Source: Flavobacterium collinsii
GTDB lineage: Bacteria > Bacteroidota > Bacteroidia > Flavobacteriales > Flavobacteriaceae
DNA length: 64,000 bases
Reading direction: 5' to 3'
NCBI RefSeq assembly: GCF_902804485.1
Contig: NZ_CADCST010000064.1
Coordinates: 62,001 to 126,000 of the forward strand
Shown: piece by piece, positions 37,514 to 47,622 of the stretch
How the letters are laid out: each line of letters begins with the position of its first letter
Numbering within the stretch: position 1 is the stretch's first letter
Position numbers and translations under genes: made by a program
The notes under the pieces: generated by a model
Told to the model about the DNA's origin: nothing
Database searches by the model: none
What the model saw: only the letters and a program-made list of their open reading frames with translations

Positions 37514-37529
37514 AAATCTGCGCAGATTT
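37514..37529 (-). promoter_or_regulatory. 16-bp perfect palindrome upstream of the precursor gene
   Basis: AAATCTGCGCAGATTT lies 61 bases upstream of the precursor ATG and could be an operator for a dimeric regulator, or part of a terminator for the decayed gene above it. No regulator gene lies next to it. Confidence 0.4.
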
Positions 37530-37546
37530 ATTATTTATTCGAAAGT

Positions 37547-37683
37547 TTAATTGCGAGAGTGGTTCCTGTATTTTTGTTCCAGGCAACGACAACAAGCGTG
37601 ATTATTATTAGAAGTTATACCACTACGAATTGATGAAGATTCATCTTTAAAATTTTCATTTCTTTGGTAGATATTACTTTATT
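37547..37683 (-). pseudogene. Decayed second lanthipeptide precursor
   Basis: One minus-strand frame reads NKVISTKEMKIL (37683 to 37648), matching the KEMK segment of the intact leader. The next frame reads DESSSIRSGITSNNNHACCR, then CLEQKYRNHSRN and stop (37547). The second core aligns with the intact one as SxxxSNxNxxCCRxxE. The two pieces are off by one base, and no ATG begins the leader. It therefore looks like a duplicated precursor that lost its start and its frame. A sequencing error could explain the shift but not the missing start. Confidence 0.7.
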
Positions 37684-37694
37684 CCCAAAATCTC

Positions 37695-39875
37695 TTATAA
37701 TTTATTGAGAGAGTCATAATTATCCCAAAATGATTTATTATACTGAGCTTTCTCAAATAAAGTTTGCTCTTGACGGTATGTAAATTTCTCGGGGTTGAGA
37801 ACATTAAAATCATTCCAAAATGAATTGACAACGATTTGAAACGGGTGAGTGCTATTGTCTTTGTCAACTATGTTGCCATAGACCTTATTTTTTACTTCAC
37901 TTATATAATAAAGCCCATCTATTTTTTTAAAATCAGTTTCTGTAATCTCTAATGTAGATTCTTTTTGAATATAATTTTTCGGCCAGCCTTGTAACTCTAT
38001 TCTTTTATCAAAACGGCTATCGTACTTTTTAACTTCCCACTTCTCAATTACTTTTACAATGGCATAATCATCTTTATTTATGTACAATGTACCAGAAAAA
38101 TCACACAAAAAACTTCTGTTCGTATAACTATATTGATCTCGAAGTGTAGAAAAATTAATTACATAAACTTCCTTGCCGTTATAGGTTATCTCCTCATCCT
38201 CTTTAAAAACAAATTTTTTAAACTTTTTTTCATCCAGGTATTTGCCAAAAATTATAGGATTATCACCATAAATATAAAAAAAATCAGATTTTAAGCTTTT
38301 TGGAGCATATCCATTTTTTATATTCCAACGTATCTCCTTTAGCTGATAATAACTTCGATTTACCTTATCATAACCAAGTTCATACTGCTTTGCAATAAAA
38401 TCAAAGTTCAACATTGTGGTATCCCTAACCTTAACATCAATACTTGAAATGAATTTTGAATTAAAGTCTTTTAACGCATAATTGTTTTTTTTATTTATAA
38501 TTGCCTTTTTTACAATGCTATATGGATATTTCCGTCCTCGAATAACAATTTCGTTTAAGGCAATCCCCTTTTCGTTCCATTGTTTTTGATTATCAATAAC
38601 CGGTAAGCGATTATCACTTTCTACAACACTATTTTTATCTGTATCTAATTCTTTCTCATCACTTTCAACCAAAGTAGACCGATTTACTTTATTAAAATAA
38701 AAATAGCCGTCATGAATTGAATTTAATCTTGCTTCAACAAAAACCTCAGGACTAAACAGCCTATTTAACTGCGGTTTTACCATTTCTTCTTGTTTGGACG
38801 AAATAAACATGTGAGGAATATTTTTGCTTCTTAAATAATATTCAAAAGACTTATTATCTATTAAGGTCCTGTTCCATTTTCCTCCCAAAAAAATCGAGTC
38901 ATAAGCTGTCACAGCCGCTAAACTGTACATACTTTCCTTTAATGCTTTTTTTATATAAGTCCCCATAGGAACAAAATCTTTAAGAACCGGAGTACTTATA
39001 GAAGACATATTATTGACAAAATGTTGATTTGCCCCCCAGCAAATTATCTTTTCATCCGGATGCTCTTTAATGTATTCCAAAAGATTATCAGCCATCTGTT
39101 TATCTCTGCTGTTATCATCAGAAGTTGTATTAAAAGGGCTTAAAATTAGTGTCTTTTTAGAATAACAGTTTTCACCTAATACCAGCAAACTTTTTATTAT
39201 TTGCGTCCAATAAAAAGTTAGTTCTGTTTTTGACTTTTTAGAAATTGCTTTTAATAAATTTTCAAAAGATGATTTATACTGGCTATAAGTAATATCATTT
39301 TCATCAAATACAAAAGATGAATTGATCGACTCAATTAGCAATTCTAAATCCCCTCTGTCTAATTTAAGCTCCAACTGGTTGCTGTTGCAATATTCAAACA
39401 GATCAATAAATAAGTTTTCGTCTCCATATCTTCCAGTAATTTGATTATCAAAACCAAACAGTTTTAAATTCGATTTGTTTATATCATAAAATTGAACAAA
39501 ACTTTGGAATTCTTTTTTACCAGACCAGATGGGAAATAGAGAATTTTTAAAAGCCAATGGCACGCTGACTCCTTTCTTAATTTCATTCTGAGCTTTCCAA
39601 ACATCGTAAACTCCGGATTCAAATGCAATGGTGTTAAAACCGAGTTCCTTTTGTAAATATTGAATGATCTTAGTTTTCATTTCAAACACATTCCCATCAA
39701 AATGTGTTTTCTCTCCTAATAGTAACACCTGTACCCCTTTTAACTCTTCTTTCAAAAAGGAAAAATCTTCTTTAGTAGGATTCTCGGGCAAATTCAAAAC
39801 TTTCAGATTAGAATTTTGCCCGTTACTAATGGAGCAAAAAACATTAAAAATTAGTACTAAAAATATTTTTTTCAT
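37695..39875 (-). CDS. Exported erythromycin-esterase-like fusion protein in the lanthipeptide cluster
   Basis: 726 residues. Signal peptide MKKIFLVLIFNVFCSISNG. The Ere/ChaN-type hydrolase domain (about 25-405) has LLLGEKTHFDG (Glu55, His58), AFESGVYDVWKA (Glu86), SRDKQMADNLLEYI and WGANQHF (His285), the residues expected of that fold. The C-terminal region (about 440-726) parallels the C-terminal region of the protein at 31140. The domain pair is unusual in a lanthipeptide cluster. The protein could modify, degrade or sequester the product in the periplasm or outer membrane, or act in immunity; none of this is shown. Four bases separate it from the LanB C-terminal gene, so it is operonic. 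Confidence 0.75.
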   Translation of the reverse strand: MKKIFLVLIFNVFCSISNGQNSNLKVLNLPENPTKEDFSFLKEELKGVQVLLLGEKTHFDGNVFEMKTKIIQYLQKELGFNTIAFESGVYDVWKAQNEIKKGVSVPLAFKNSLFPIWSGKKEFQSFVQFYDINKSNLKLFGFDNQITGRYGDENLFIDLFEYCNSNQLELKLDRGDLELLIESINSSFVFDENDITYSQYKSSFENLLKAISKKSKTELTFYWTQIIKSLLVLGENCYSKKTLILSPFNTTSDDNSRDKQMADNLLEYIKEHPDEKIICWGANQHFVNNMSSISTPVLKDFVPMGTYIKKALKESMYSLAAVTAYDSIFLGGKWNRTLIDNKSFEYYLRSKNIPHMFISSKQEEMVKPQLNRLFSPEVFVEARLNSIHDGYFYFNKVNRSTLVESDEKELDTDKNSVVESDNRLPVIDNQKQWNEKGIALNEIVIRGRKYPYSIVKKAIINKKNNYALKDFNSKFISSIDVKVRDTTMLNFDFIAKQYELGYDKVNRSYYQLKEIRWNIKNGYAPKSLKSDFFYIYGDNPIIFGKYLDEKKFKKFVFKEDEEITYNGKEVYVINFSTLRDQYSYTNRSFLCDFSGTLYINKDDYAIVKVIEKWEVKKYDSRFDKRIELQGWPKNYIQKESTLEITETDFKKIDGLYYISEVKNKVYGNIVDKDNSTHPFQIVVNSFWNDFNVLNPEKFTYRQEQTLFEKAQYNKSFWDNYDSLNKL

Positions 39876-39879
39876 TTAT

Positions 39880-40817
<938 letters not shown>

Positions 40818-40821
<4 letters not shown>

Positions 40822-43001
40822 AGCATTTCTTTATAAAATGAAAAAATAAATTCATTTTCTACTGCTTTCTTTTCTTTATTTATAAGTGCTTTCTTTTCAT
40901 TAAATAAATATTCTTTAATAGTTAAGAATTCTTTGTTTTTAATTACTGATAAGAACATTTTACAGCTCAATTCATTTTTAAAATCAACAAATAAATTATT
41001 GTCAAAATCAATTATTTGAATTCTGTCCGGAATGCATTTAATTTCTTTCCATTTCTTCAATTGCTCGATTGTATTTAACTTCAAAAATTCTTCTTTTTTG
41101 AAGTTCCAAGTTGCTAATGAAAAAATAATATTTTTATACATTACCCTTGGTAAATAAGGCTGATTTATTAGAATATCGCCCCAGTCAAATCCAAAATAAA
41201 CTCTGGAATTTTGAGCTTGTATCTCGGCTAAAAAGCTATATATAGGTAATGGATCCGCTTCAAAATTATGAGCATTAGATAAAATCGGTATAACTTCTTT
41301 GTTTTTCGTCTTCGACCTTAGCACAATGCGTCCGTTCCTTAGAGAAATCATAAGATCTGACACCTTTAGCTGTCTTTCTTTAGGCAATGCACTTTTAGCC
41401 AGATAAGGTATCTCATAATCCCTCAAATTAGAACGAGATAATACATTTCCAACTCTCGCTTGAGGTAAGTGTACAATTTCAGCAAAAATTACATTTTTCT
41501 GCTTCTCCTTAATCAATATTTCTTCTATAAAATTGTATATATCTTTATCAACATGGCTAAATCTGCTCAATAAAATAGCAGCTGTTGTGCCACCTAAATT
41601 TGAGAAATAGATCAGTGGTTTTGCTTTATCCGTTTCAAATATTTTAATCAAAGACGAAAAAGTATTTGGCATCTCATCCCAATTTTCTTCAAAATCGACA
41701 AAATCTTCCTGTTTTAATTCTATTATTTTTTCTTTATCATCAAAACCTGAAACTATCTTATTCAATAAAAGTCTGCTTAATTTTGTAGTAGCAACCTTTG
41801 TTACTGGATTACTTTTTTTTCTTGCTGGTGGAATTTTTACTGATATATCGTCTACAAGGTTTGAAATACTAAAAGCATCTGAATTTTCATGCTCCTCTCC
41901 AAATCCAATTCCAGTTTCTACATCTAAGACCAACCCTAAAGGAACCTCTTCATCTTCAAATCGTTTATGAAATTTCTTTTTAAAATGGTCCAGTTTCTTA
42001 TTCTCTAAGTTAGAAGCCATTTTGTTTAGTATCTTTACTCCATCTTTAATATCTTCAATAATATCAGAATCAAGACTATTCTCTTTAAAAGTTACATTAA
42101 GATCTGTTTGAAAAAGGTATTTTCTATTTACTTCAATATTTAATGACGAACCTATTTCTTCTATCTCACTATATAACAAAAAGTTATCCCCTTTCTTATT
42201 ATCTAATGAATCTAACTTCTCCTTAATTTCGTTAAACTTGTCCGCAATCGGTTTTGACTTCACTTCATCTCTCAATACTTCAAAATAATCTCCACCCGTA
42301 ACTGTAGGAGAAATAGAACTAATTAATATTTGACTATCTATTAATTCATGTACAAAATCTGTCGCAGCATCCAATGAAATATCTGTATCTACTATAAAAG
42401 AAGCTAGTTCATTAATCGTAATACCATCCTCTGATTTCTCAAGTATTTCATCAATAAAATCACTGGAATCGATCGACATTAAATAGTGTTTTCTATCTGT
42501 ATTGACATATTGATATTCTACATACCTCATTTCATCGCCTATAGTATATAAACTTGTATTCGGGAAGTATAAAAGTTCTTTTCTGATTTCTTTATTGGAC
42601 TCTAATTTTTGAGATAGAGCGCATAAATAATTCATATCCAAACGTGTAACTCTTTTATAATCAACAACATTACTTAAAACTATATTTGTTTTATTTTCGA
42701 TTTTACCAACTGAACATCCACTAAATAATCCAAACGGAGTACAGCGTGTTCCCATCCTTACTACATATTTAAACAGCGAAAGCACTAACTTTTCATCAGT
42801 ATCTTCATGGTCTCTTCCCAAATATTTCAACATTTCCTGATGTAATTCTGGTGATGCTAAATAAATTGCTTCAGAAACTGACGAATCAGTACATAATTCC
42901 CTTACTTTATTTATATTTAAATCGCATACCTCATTAAATGTAAGATAGGGCGTTCTCAATATGTATTTATCAAATGGTATGTAATTGATTTCTTTATTCA
43001 C
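40818..43001 (-). CDS. Lanthipeptide dehydratase, N-terminal (glutamylation) half
   Basis: 727 residues. The opening PFDKYILRTPYLTFNEVCDL is typical of the LanB N-terminal domain, which uses glutamyl-tRNA to activate Ser and Thr. Also seen: MGTRCTPFGLFSGCSVGKI and DMNYLCALSQ, common in this family. No SpaB_C domain follows; it is a separate gene. First gene of the cluster. A candidate promoter lies at 43270-43297. No immunity gene of the LanI or LanFEG type is present. Confidence 0.92.
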
Positions 43002-43429
43002 TTTTATTTTAAATGATAAGTCCAGATAATAATAATTTAGAATAAATCATTTGAACTATTTTTTTTGTATACTATTGTAAAATTTTTAAATCTTTTAATT
43101 TTTATTTATTGTCACTATTCTAAAACAACAATTACAATTACAATTAAAAAATAAAAAAAAATCCTTTTTTTTGCGATTATCACTGTTTTTTAACAGTTAA
43201 CAACTACACAATTTTCAGCAAAACTAAGATATTAAACCATTCAATCTTTACGGTTTTCCGCATTTACAGCAAAATTATTGATAAAAAATACTTCCAAAAA
43301 CTTTTGAGAAAAATGAAATTTATTTGATCTTACTAGTAATGTAGCAGTTAAATATTTTTTTTTTACAAATTATTATACAATTCCCTTGAGTTTTTTTTAT
43401 CTCAAAAGGATACTTTGCTTTATTTTACA
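43002..43429. other. Upstream region of the lanthipeptide cluster
   Basis: About 430 AT-rich bases with no frame. It includes the candidate lanB promoter (43270-43297) and a second -7 box TAGTTTTG (minus strand, 43226-43219). Confidence 0.4.
43270..43297 (-). promoter_or_regulatory. Candidate promoter of the lanthipeptide cluster
   Basis: Minus-strand TAATTTTG at 43277-43270, with TTG at 43297-43295 and 17 bases between them instead of 19. The lanB ATG is about 260 bases further on. Confidence 0.4.
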
Positions 43430-43548
43430 TTACTCGTCCTGAATATCCGTCACAATCTGCTCATGAAGTCTTTTATCAGGAATGTAGATCACAAAATGAT
43501 TGTGACAACCTTTTCCATTTGGGAAAGGTTCAGTAGTAAAGAACAATC
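43430..43548 (-). pseudogene. Remnant of an unidentified gene (C-terminal part)
   Basis: Minus-strand frame ending EQIVTDIQDE at 43430, with NGKGCHNHFVIYIPDKRLHE before it; upstream it is closed by TGA. It reads like the conserved end of a real protein, but there is no start and I recognise no family. Together with the other fragments here it marks a rearranged junction. Confidence 0.35.
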
Positions 43549-44089
43549 AGACTTCTGTTGATGCTCCGTAATTTTAGTACAGATAATCATAAAGACCATG
43601 CACCTGCTTAAAACAGCTGGTCTTGTTCCGCTCCGTTTTTCAAAGAAGAAACTCTAGTATAGGCGGGAGAGGTTAAATGAGGTACACTTTTTATATCACG
43701 GGCGGATAACTGGACTAACTAAATCGGAGAATTTAGTATTGAAATAGCCGATACAGGGAGGACTGGGAGTATTGAATTCGAATCGTGATTATTTTTGAAT
43801 CGCATAGTAATTACGTGCTAAATACACTACAAAATTGTAAGTTTAGTTTACTTGTAATCGGTTGATATCGCAGATAAAACTCAAAAACCACTCCGTTATG
43901 AATGACTTTTTATGTTTGCTTTTGATTGTGGGTACGAAGTCAGAAGATTTTCGAACAGCACATTTGAGAAATTTATTATTTGATTAAAACTCTTAGAAGA
44001 ATAAGCAGAATATATAATCTTGTTACGTATATGAGAGCTTTATAAAGAGTGACTAAAAGTATTGTAGGCCAACGTTACATTTTGGGCTT
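43549..44089. other. Non-coding rearranged stretch
   Basis: No frame with the look of a gene. A short block near 43740-43790 reads IGEFSIEIADTGRTGSIEFE in one frame but has stops on both sides, which may be another fragment. Confidence 0.3.
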
Positions 44090-44299
44090 TCAAAGAAGTT
44101 CCGACATTTTAATATCTAATGCGTTATAGATTTTTAAAACGATATTGATAGAAAAGTTCTGTTTTCCTTTTAAAATTCTCCTGATACTGGTTTCATCAAC
44201 ATTACACGCAGGTGCAAATTCCAAATTACTATTAAATTTGGCTTTCGCTCTTACGCTTATATTCTGAGCTAGATTTATTAAAAATTCTTCTGACATCAT
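44090..44299 (-). CDS. Small XRE-type helix-turn-helix protein
   Basis: 69 residues. DETSIRRILKGKQNFSINIV fits the recognition helix of an XRE-family HTH, with KIYNALDIKMSELL as the following helix, so it probably binds DNA. The shorter start (second Met) would lose one residue. No partner toxin or phage gene is next to it. It sits alone in a junction region with a tRNA fragment and repeats, which fits a remnant of a mobile element. Confidence 0.65.
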   Translation of the reverse strand: MMSEEFLINLAQNISVRAKAKFNSNLEFAPACNVDETSIRRILKGKQNFSINIVLKIYNALDIKMSELL

Positions 44300-44450
44300 T
44301 CAAAAGTCGAATAATGAAATTTTAAATAATCGACATATTTGCCGAATTGGAATTTTGGAAAGGATAACTTTTTTGTCATAAAAAGTTAAGGCGGTTTTGC
44401 AAAATATCGTAGTGGATTTTGAGTTATATAAATTTGGAATTATCTCTTAC

Positions 44451-44642
44451 TTTGCCACAAAAAAACTAAGGTTGTTAATTTCCTGCATTTATCAAACAGA
44501 ATTGCTTATTTTTGATACAAACAGAATTGTATCGCTCATTTAAAAACAAGACAATGTTCTCAGAAATTGATCATTTAAGTTTTGTGGCAACATCGTGGCA
44601 CAGTGATTAAAAAAATAACAAATGCAGTATAAGCAAGGGTTT
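44451..44642. repeat. Tandem 190-bp repeat, unit 1
   Basis: Begins TTTGCCACAAAAAAACTAAGG and ends GCAGTATAAGCAAGGGTT. It matches unit 2 (44663-44849) closely, with small gaps. Both include TCTCAGAAATTGATCATT and GTGGCAACATCGTGGCACAG. Confidence 0.85.
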
Positions 44643-44662
44643 AGACTGGAAGGGATACCTTT

Positions 44663-44849
44663 TTTGCCACAAAAAAACTAAGGTTCTTAATTTATCAAAA
44701 GTAATTGTCTATTTTTGATATAAATAGAATTACATCGCTCATTTAAAAACAAGACAATGTTCTCAGAAATTGATCATTCTAAGTTTTGTGGCAACATCGT
44801 GGCACAGTGATTAAAAAAAAATAACAAATGCAGTATAGGCAAGGGTTTC
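44663..44849. repeat. Tandem 190-bp repeat, unit 2
   Basis: Second copy of the tandem unit; its end touches the tRNA-like fragment at 44856. Short versions of its first motif (GCCACAAAAA-TAAGGCGG) also occur near 44370, 45015 and 47741. Confidence 0.85.
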
Positions 44850-44855
44850 AAGCTT

Positions 44856-44880
44856 AAGGTTCGAATCCTGCTCTCCCCAC
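44856..44880 (+). pseudogene. 3' fragment of a tRNA-like gene, putative attachment site
   Basis: AAGGTTCGAATCCTGCTCTC plus CCCAC: a T-loop (TTCGAAT) with the right half of the T stem and an acceptor end. No anticodon arm, D arm or 5' end exists upstream, where the tandem repeat begins. It is followed by a terminator at 44895-44928. This is the form left by integration into a tRNA (or tmRNA) 3' end. Which tRNA cannot be told. Confidence 0.65.
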
Positions 44881-44894
44881 AAAAAAACATAGTA

Positions 44895-44928
44895 AAACCT
44901 GCAAATCATAGGATTCGCAGGTTTTTTT
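44895..44928 (+). terminator. Terminator behind the tRNA-like fragment
   Basis: AAACCTGCAAATC pairs with GGATTCGCAGGTTT with one mismatch and a run of seven T. It presumably served the original tRNA gene. Confidence 0.8.
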
Positions 44929-45046
44929 GCATTTATGACAGTTTTCAATCTTTGTAAAAACACTCAAAAGTTCTGTGGCAAAATTGCGGCAAAACTTAGA
45001 TGGAAGGGATACTTTTTTACCACAAAAAGATAAGGCGGCCTTGTAA

Positions 45047-45327
45047 AGACTGAGCACTCATTCTCTGTCTTTTTCTGGTCAAAAGAAAGTCTACTGTATA
45101 GCCTAATTTATCTGCTGCTCGATATAAATAACATCAAATACCTTTTACTTTGATATAAATTTGATCCAATCTCCAACTTGTACCTACTTTACCCTTTCTC
45201 TTCTTCATCTCTGACTCAATAATAGGTGTAAACTTATAAACCCAACGCTGAATAGTAGCGTGATCAACATGAACTCCACGCATTTTCATGATCTCTTCAA
45301 GATCCCGATAGCTTAATGTAAACCTAA
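45047..45327 (-). pseudogene. IS6-type transposase remnant
   Basis: Minus-strand frame reading SYRDLEEIMKMRGVHVDHAT, then IQRWVYKFTPIIESEMKKRK and YRAADKLGYTVDFLLTRKRQ. This is the N-terminal and DDE region of an IS6-family transposase. The frame has an internal TGA after the KVKGI segment (homologues have a Trp codon there). It is truncated at both ends: start missing, and the end lost near MSAQS. It is dead and shows past IS activity at this junction. Confidence 0.8.
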
Positions 45328-45669
45328 GCTATCGTATTCATCAATTTGAAAATTTAAAAAAGGCAAAGATAAAACTTAGCTTTAGATGTCACAGAACCTG
45401 ATCTTCTTTATAAAACCGCATTCATACAATAACCTTAAGTAATTTATTTTATAGGGATAAATCAATTTTATTCACAACAAAAAAACATCCATTCACGACA
45501 GAAAAACCTTCATTAACGACATCTTTTTCATTTTTTTTATTTTCAATCATTAATTTCATTTCAGAAAATAAAATCTAGAGTTAGAAAGCGTTTTCGAGAT
45601 TAACCCAAAGAAAATACGAATACCATAGAAATCAAAATTTTTTATTTTTTAACATAAAATTTATACAAA
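45328..45669. promoter_or_regulatory. Upstream region of the oxidase gene with three 21-bp phased repeats
   Basis: Three units, each 21 bases, start at 45470, 45491 and 45512: ATTCACAACA, ATTCACGACA and ATTAACGACA. Equal spacing of two helical turns is typical of binding sites for LytTR-type or other tandem-binding regulators. The nearest LytTR regulator in the window is at 60833. The rest of the stretch holds nothing clear. Confidence 0.5.
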
Positions 45670-47565
45670 ATGGGACAGTACAAAAGTCGTCAGGAATTTT
45701 TAGAAAACAATCCGAGATCAATTGCATTCGCCGCATTGGCCAAAGCAACAAAAATGCAAGACAAGATTACCAATCAAGCGATTAAACTTAGTCCAAATCA
45801 ACTAGAAGGAAAGGAGGTTATAATCATCGGGTCTGGTGTTGGGGGACTTACCACCGCGTACGAACTACTCGCTCAAGGGTCTGGTGCAAAAGTAACCATT
45901 CTGGAAGCATCTCATAAAACGGGAGGACGCTGCATGAGCTTACGCACAGGGGATACACTCATCGAAGATGCAAACAGTGATTTGTTCGATTCAAAACCTG
46001 GAAAACCACAAGTTGTTCGATTTAAACGCCCAGTGGGAGACTCAGAACCTTACCTTAATGCAGGACCTGGTCGTATTCCAAGCAGTCACAAACGACTCCT
46101 TTCTTACTTAAAACGTTTTTCGGTAGACGTTGAAATATATGTGATGAACTCTGAATCTAATTTGGTTCAAAAGGACGAAAGTTTTGGAGGTGAACCTATG
46201 GTTTACCGTCGTTTGGATCATAATACAAGAGGTTGGTTGGCGCACATGGTATACAAAAATGCGGAAGAATTACTTCGCAATTCACAAGTGGGAATTAGTG
46301 AAAGTAATCTTAATACACGCGTTGAAGAATTACAAAGTTTGATGATCAGTTTCGGAGAGCTTGATGTAGATGGAACCTATAGCGCAACGGCTGGATCACC
46401 TGGCTTCGAGGATGGAAAAACACGCGCTGGATATGAAGTTTTACCTGGTGTTGCGGCTGGAATTGTAGCCGATGTTTTGAGTTTTGATAAATTGCTCGAA
46501 TCAAAATTTTGGGAAGGCACAAAATTCTATCAACCTACAGATTTTCTTTGGCAACCTACTTTATTTCAACCCGTTGGAGGAATGGATCAGGTGCAACACG
46601 CTTTTGCTCAACAAGTGGCAGCTTTGGGAGGAAATATTCTTTTGAATAGTCCTGTAAAAAAAATAAAATGGGACTCAACTAAAAAGAAGTACATCATTTC
46701 GGTTGGACAAGTTGGAACAGAAGAACCGATCTTTTACGAAGCTGATTATTGTGTTTGCAACCTTGCGATGCCTTTTTTGAAAAATATTCTAGACTCTGAT
46801 CTCCTAAAATCGGGACTAGAACCTGAATTTAAAGATGCATTAACAGCCGTTTTTGTGGCACAATTTGAACCAACACAAGCTCCAGGTTATAAACCGCGAA
46901 GAGACGGATACGTTCCGCGTTTTTTAGCCTGTACCTCCAAAGTGGGCTGGCAAGCAAATCGATCTTTATGGCAAGGAAGCCCAATAAATCTCAAGACAAT
47001 GGGAGTTGAAAAATCCGAAGTGGGAGTTGTACCTATTTTTGGAGGAATCTCTTGGACAGACAATGAAATTCAACAAATTTGGTATCCATCTACGGCGTAT
47101 CAAGACGAAAAAGGCGTGCTAACAGGCGCTTATAATTTTGATAAAGTAGCACACGATTGGGGAAAATTACCCGTTGATGAGCGACTTACCAAAGCACGAA
47201 ATGATGCCAGTAAATTCGGTAAGAAATTTGCCGAAGGCTTGGAAGAAGGTGTTGCCATAGCTTGGCAAAATATGCCAAATATCAAGGGTGGCTGGGCATA
47301 TTGGCAAGCCGTTGGAGATGCGAACTACTCAACGAAACAATTTAACGCTATTGCACAAGGATCTGGAATTATAGATCCGAAAACAAAAAATGCGAGCAAT
47401 GCTAACTTTTTTATTGTTGGTGATCAAATTTCCTCCCTTCCTGGTTGGCAAGAAGGCGCTATTGCAGCTGCATTAAATGCAATTTCGAGAATGGCAAAAC
47501 CAGAGGTTAAAATACAGCCATTGAAAAATTTACCAGACACTCGTTTGATGGTGGAAGGTATCTAA
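45670..47565 (+). CDS. Flavin amine oxidase, probably an L-amino acid oxidase
   Basis: 631 residues. FAD-binding motif GSGVGG (54-59), then LEASHKTGGRC. A substrate-side GPGRIPSSHKRLL follows, in the place where L-amino acid oxidases have GPMRIP with the carboxylate-binding Arg. The C-terminal FAD motif is in SSLPGWQEGAIAAALNAI. Reaction: L-amino acid to 2-keto acid, ammonia and hydrogen peroxide. No signal peptide is evident. The substrate is unknown. The nearby Lrp-type regulator (48240) fits amino acid metabolism. The gene lies in a junction region between short repeats, so horizontal gain is possible. Confidence 0.8.
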   Translation: MGQYKSRQEFLENNPRSIAFAALAKATKMQDKITNQAIKLSPNQLEGKEVIIIGSGVGGLTTAYELLAQGSGAKVTILEASHKTGGRCMSLRTGDTLIEDANSDLFDSKPGKPQVVRFKRPVGDSEPYLNAGPGRIPSSHKRLLSYLKRFSVDVEIYVMNSESNLVQKDESFGGEPMVYRRLDHNTRGWLAHMVYKNAEELLRNSQVGISESNLNTRVEELQSLMISFGELDVDGTYSATAGSPGFEDGKTRAGYEVLPGVAAGIVADVLSFDKLLESKFWEGTKFYQPTDFLWQPTLFQPVGGMDQVQHAFAQQVAALGGNILLNSPVKKIKWDSTKKKYIISVGQVGTEEPIFYEADYCVCNLAMPFLKNILDSDLLKSGLEPEFKDALTAVFVAQFEPTQAPGYKPRRDGYVPRFLACTSKVGWQANRSLWQGSPINLKTMGVEKSEVGVVPIFGGISWTDNEIQQIWYPSTAYQDEKGVLTGAYNFDKVAHDWGKLPVDERLTKARNDASKFGKKFAEGLEEGVAIAWQNMPNIKGGWAYWQAVGDANYSTKQFNAIAQGSGIIDPKTKNASNANFFIVGDQISSLPGWQEGAIAAALNAISRMAKPEVKIQPLKNLPDTRLMVEGI

Positions 47566-47588
47566 ATCAATTAAATAGAAATGAATGG

Positions 47589-47622
47589 AACGACGCGGAA
47601 AGTATTCTGCGTCGTTTTTTTT
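47589..47622 (+). terminator. Terminator of the oxidase gene
   Basis: AACGACGCGGAA pairs with TTCTGCGTCGTT with one G-T pair, followed by at least eight T. Confidence 0.9.

Noticed and set aside
43740..43800. Possible tRNA around TTGAATTCGAATCG
   Set aside because: No T stem or acceptor pairing can be formed and no 5' half exists.
44854..45057. Open frame on the minus strand ending VGRAGFEP
   Set aside because: The ending is the antisense of the tRNA-like T-arm and acceptor sequence; the rest reads across the terminator and repeats with no family.
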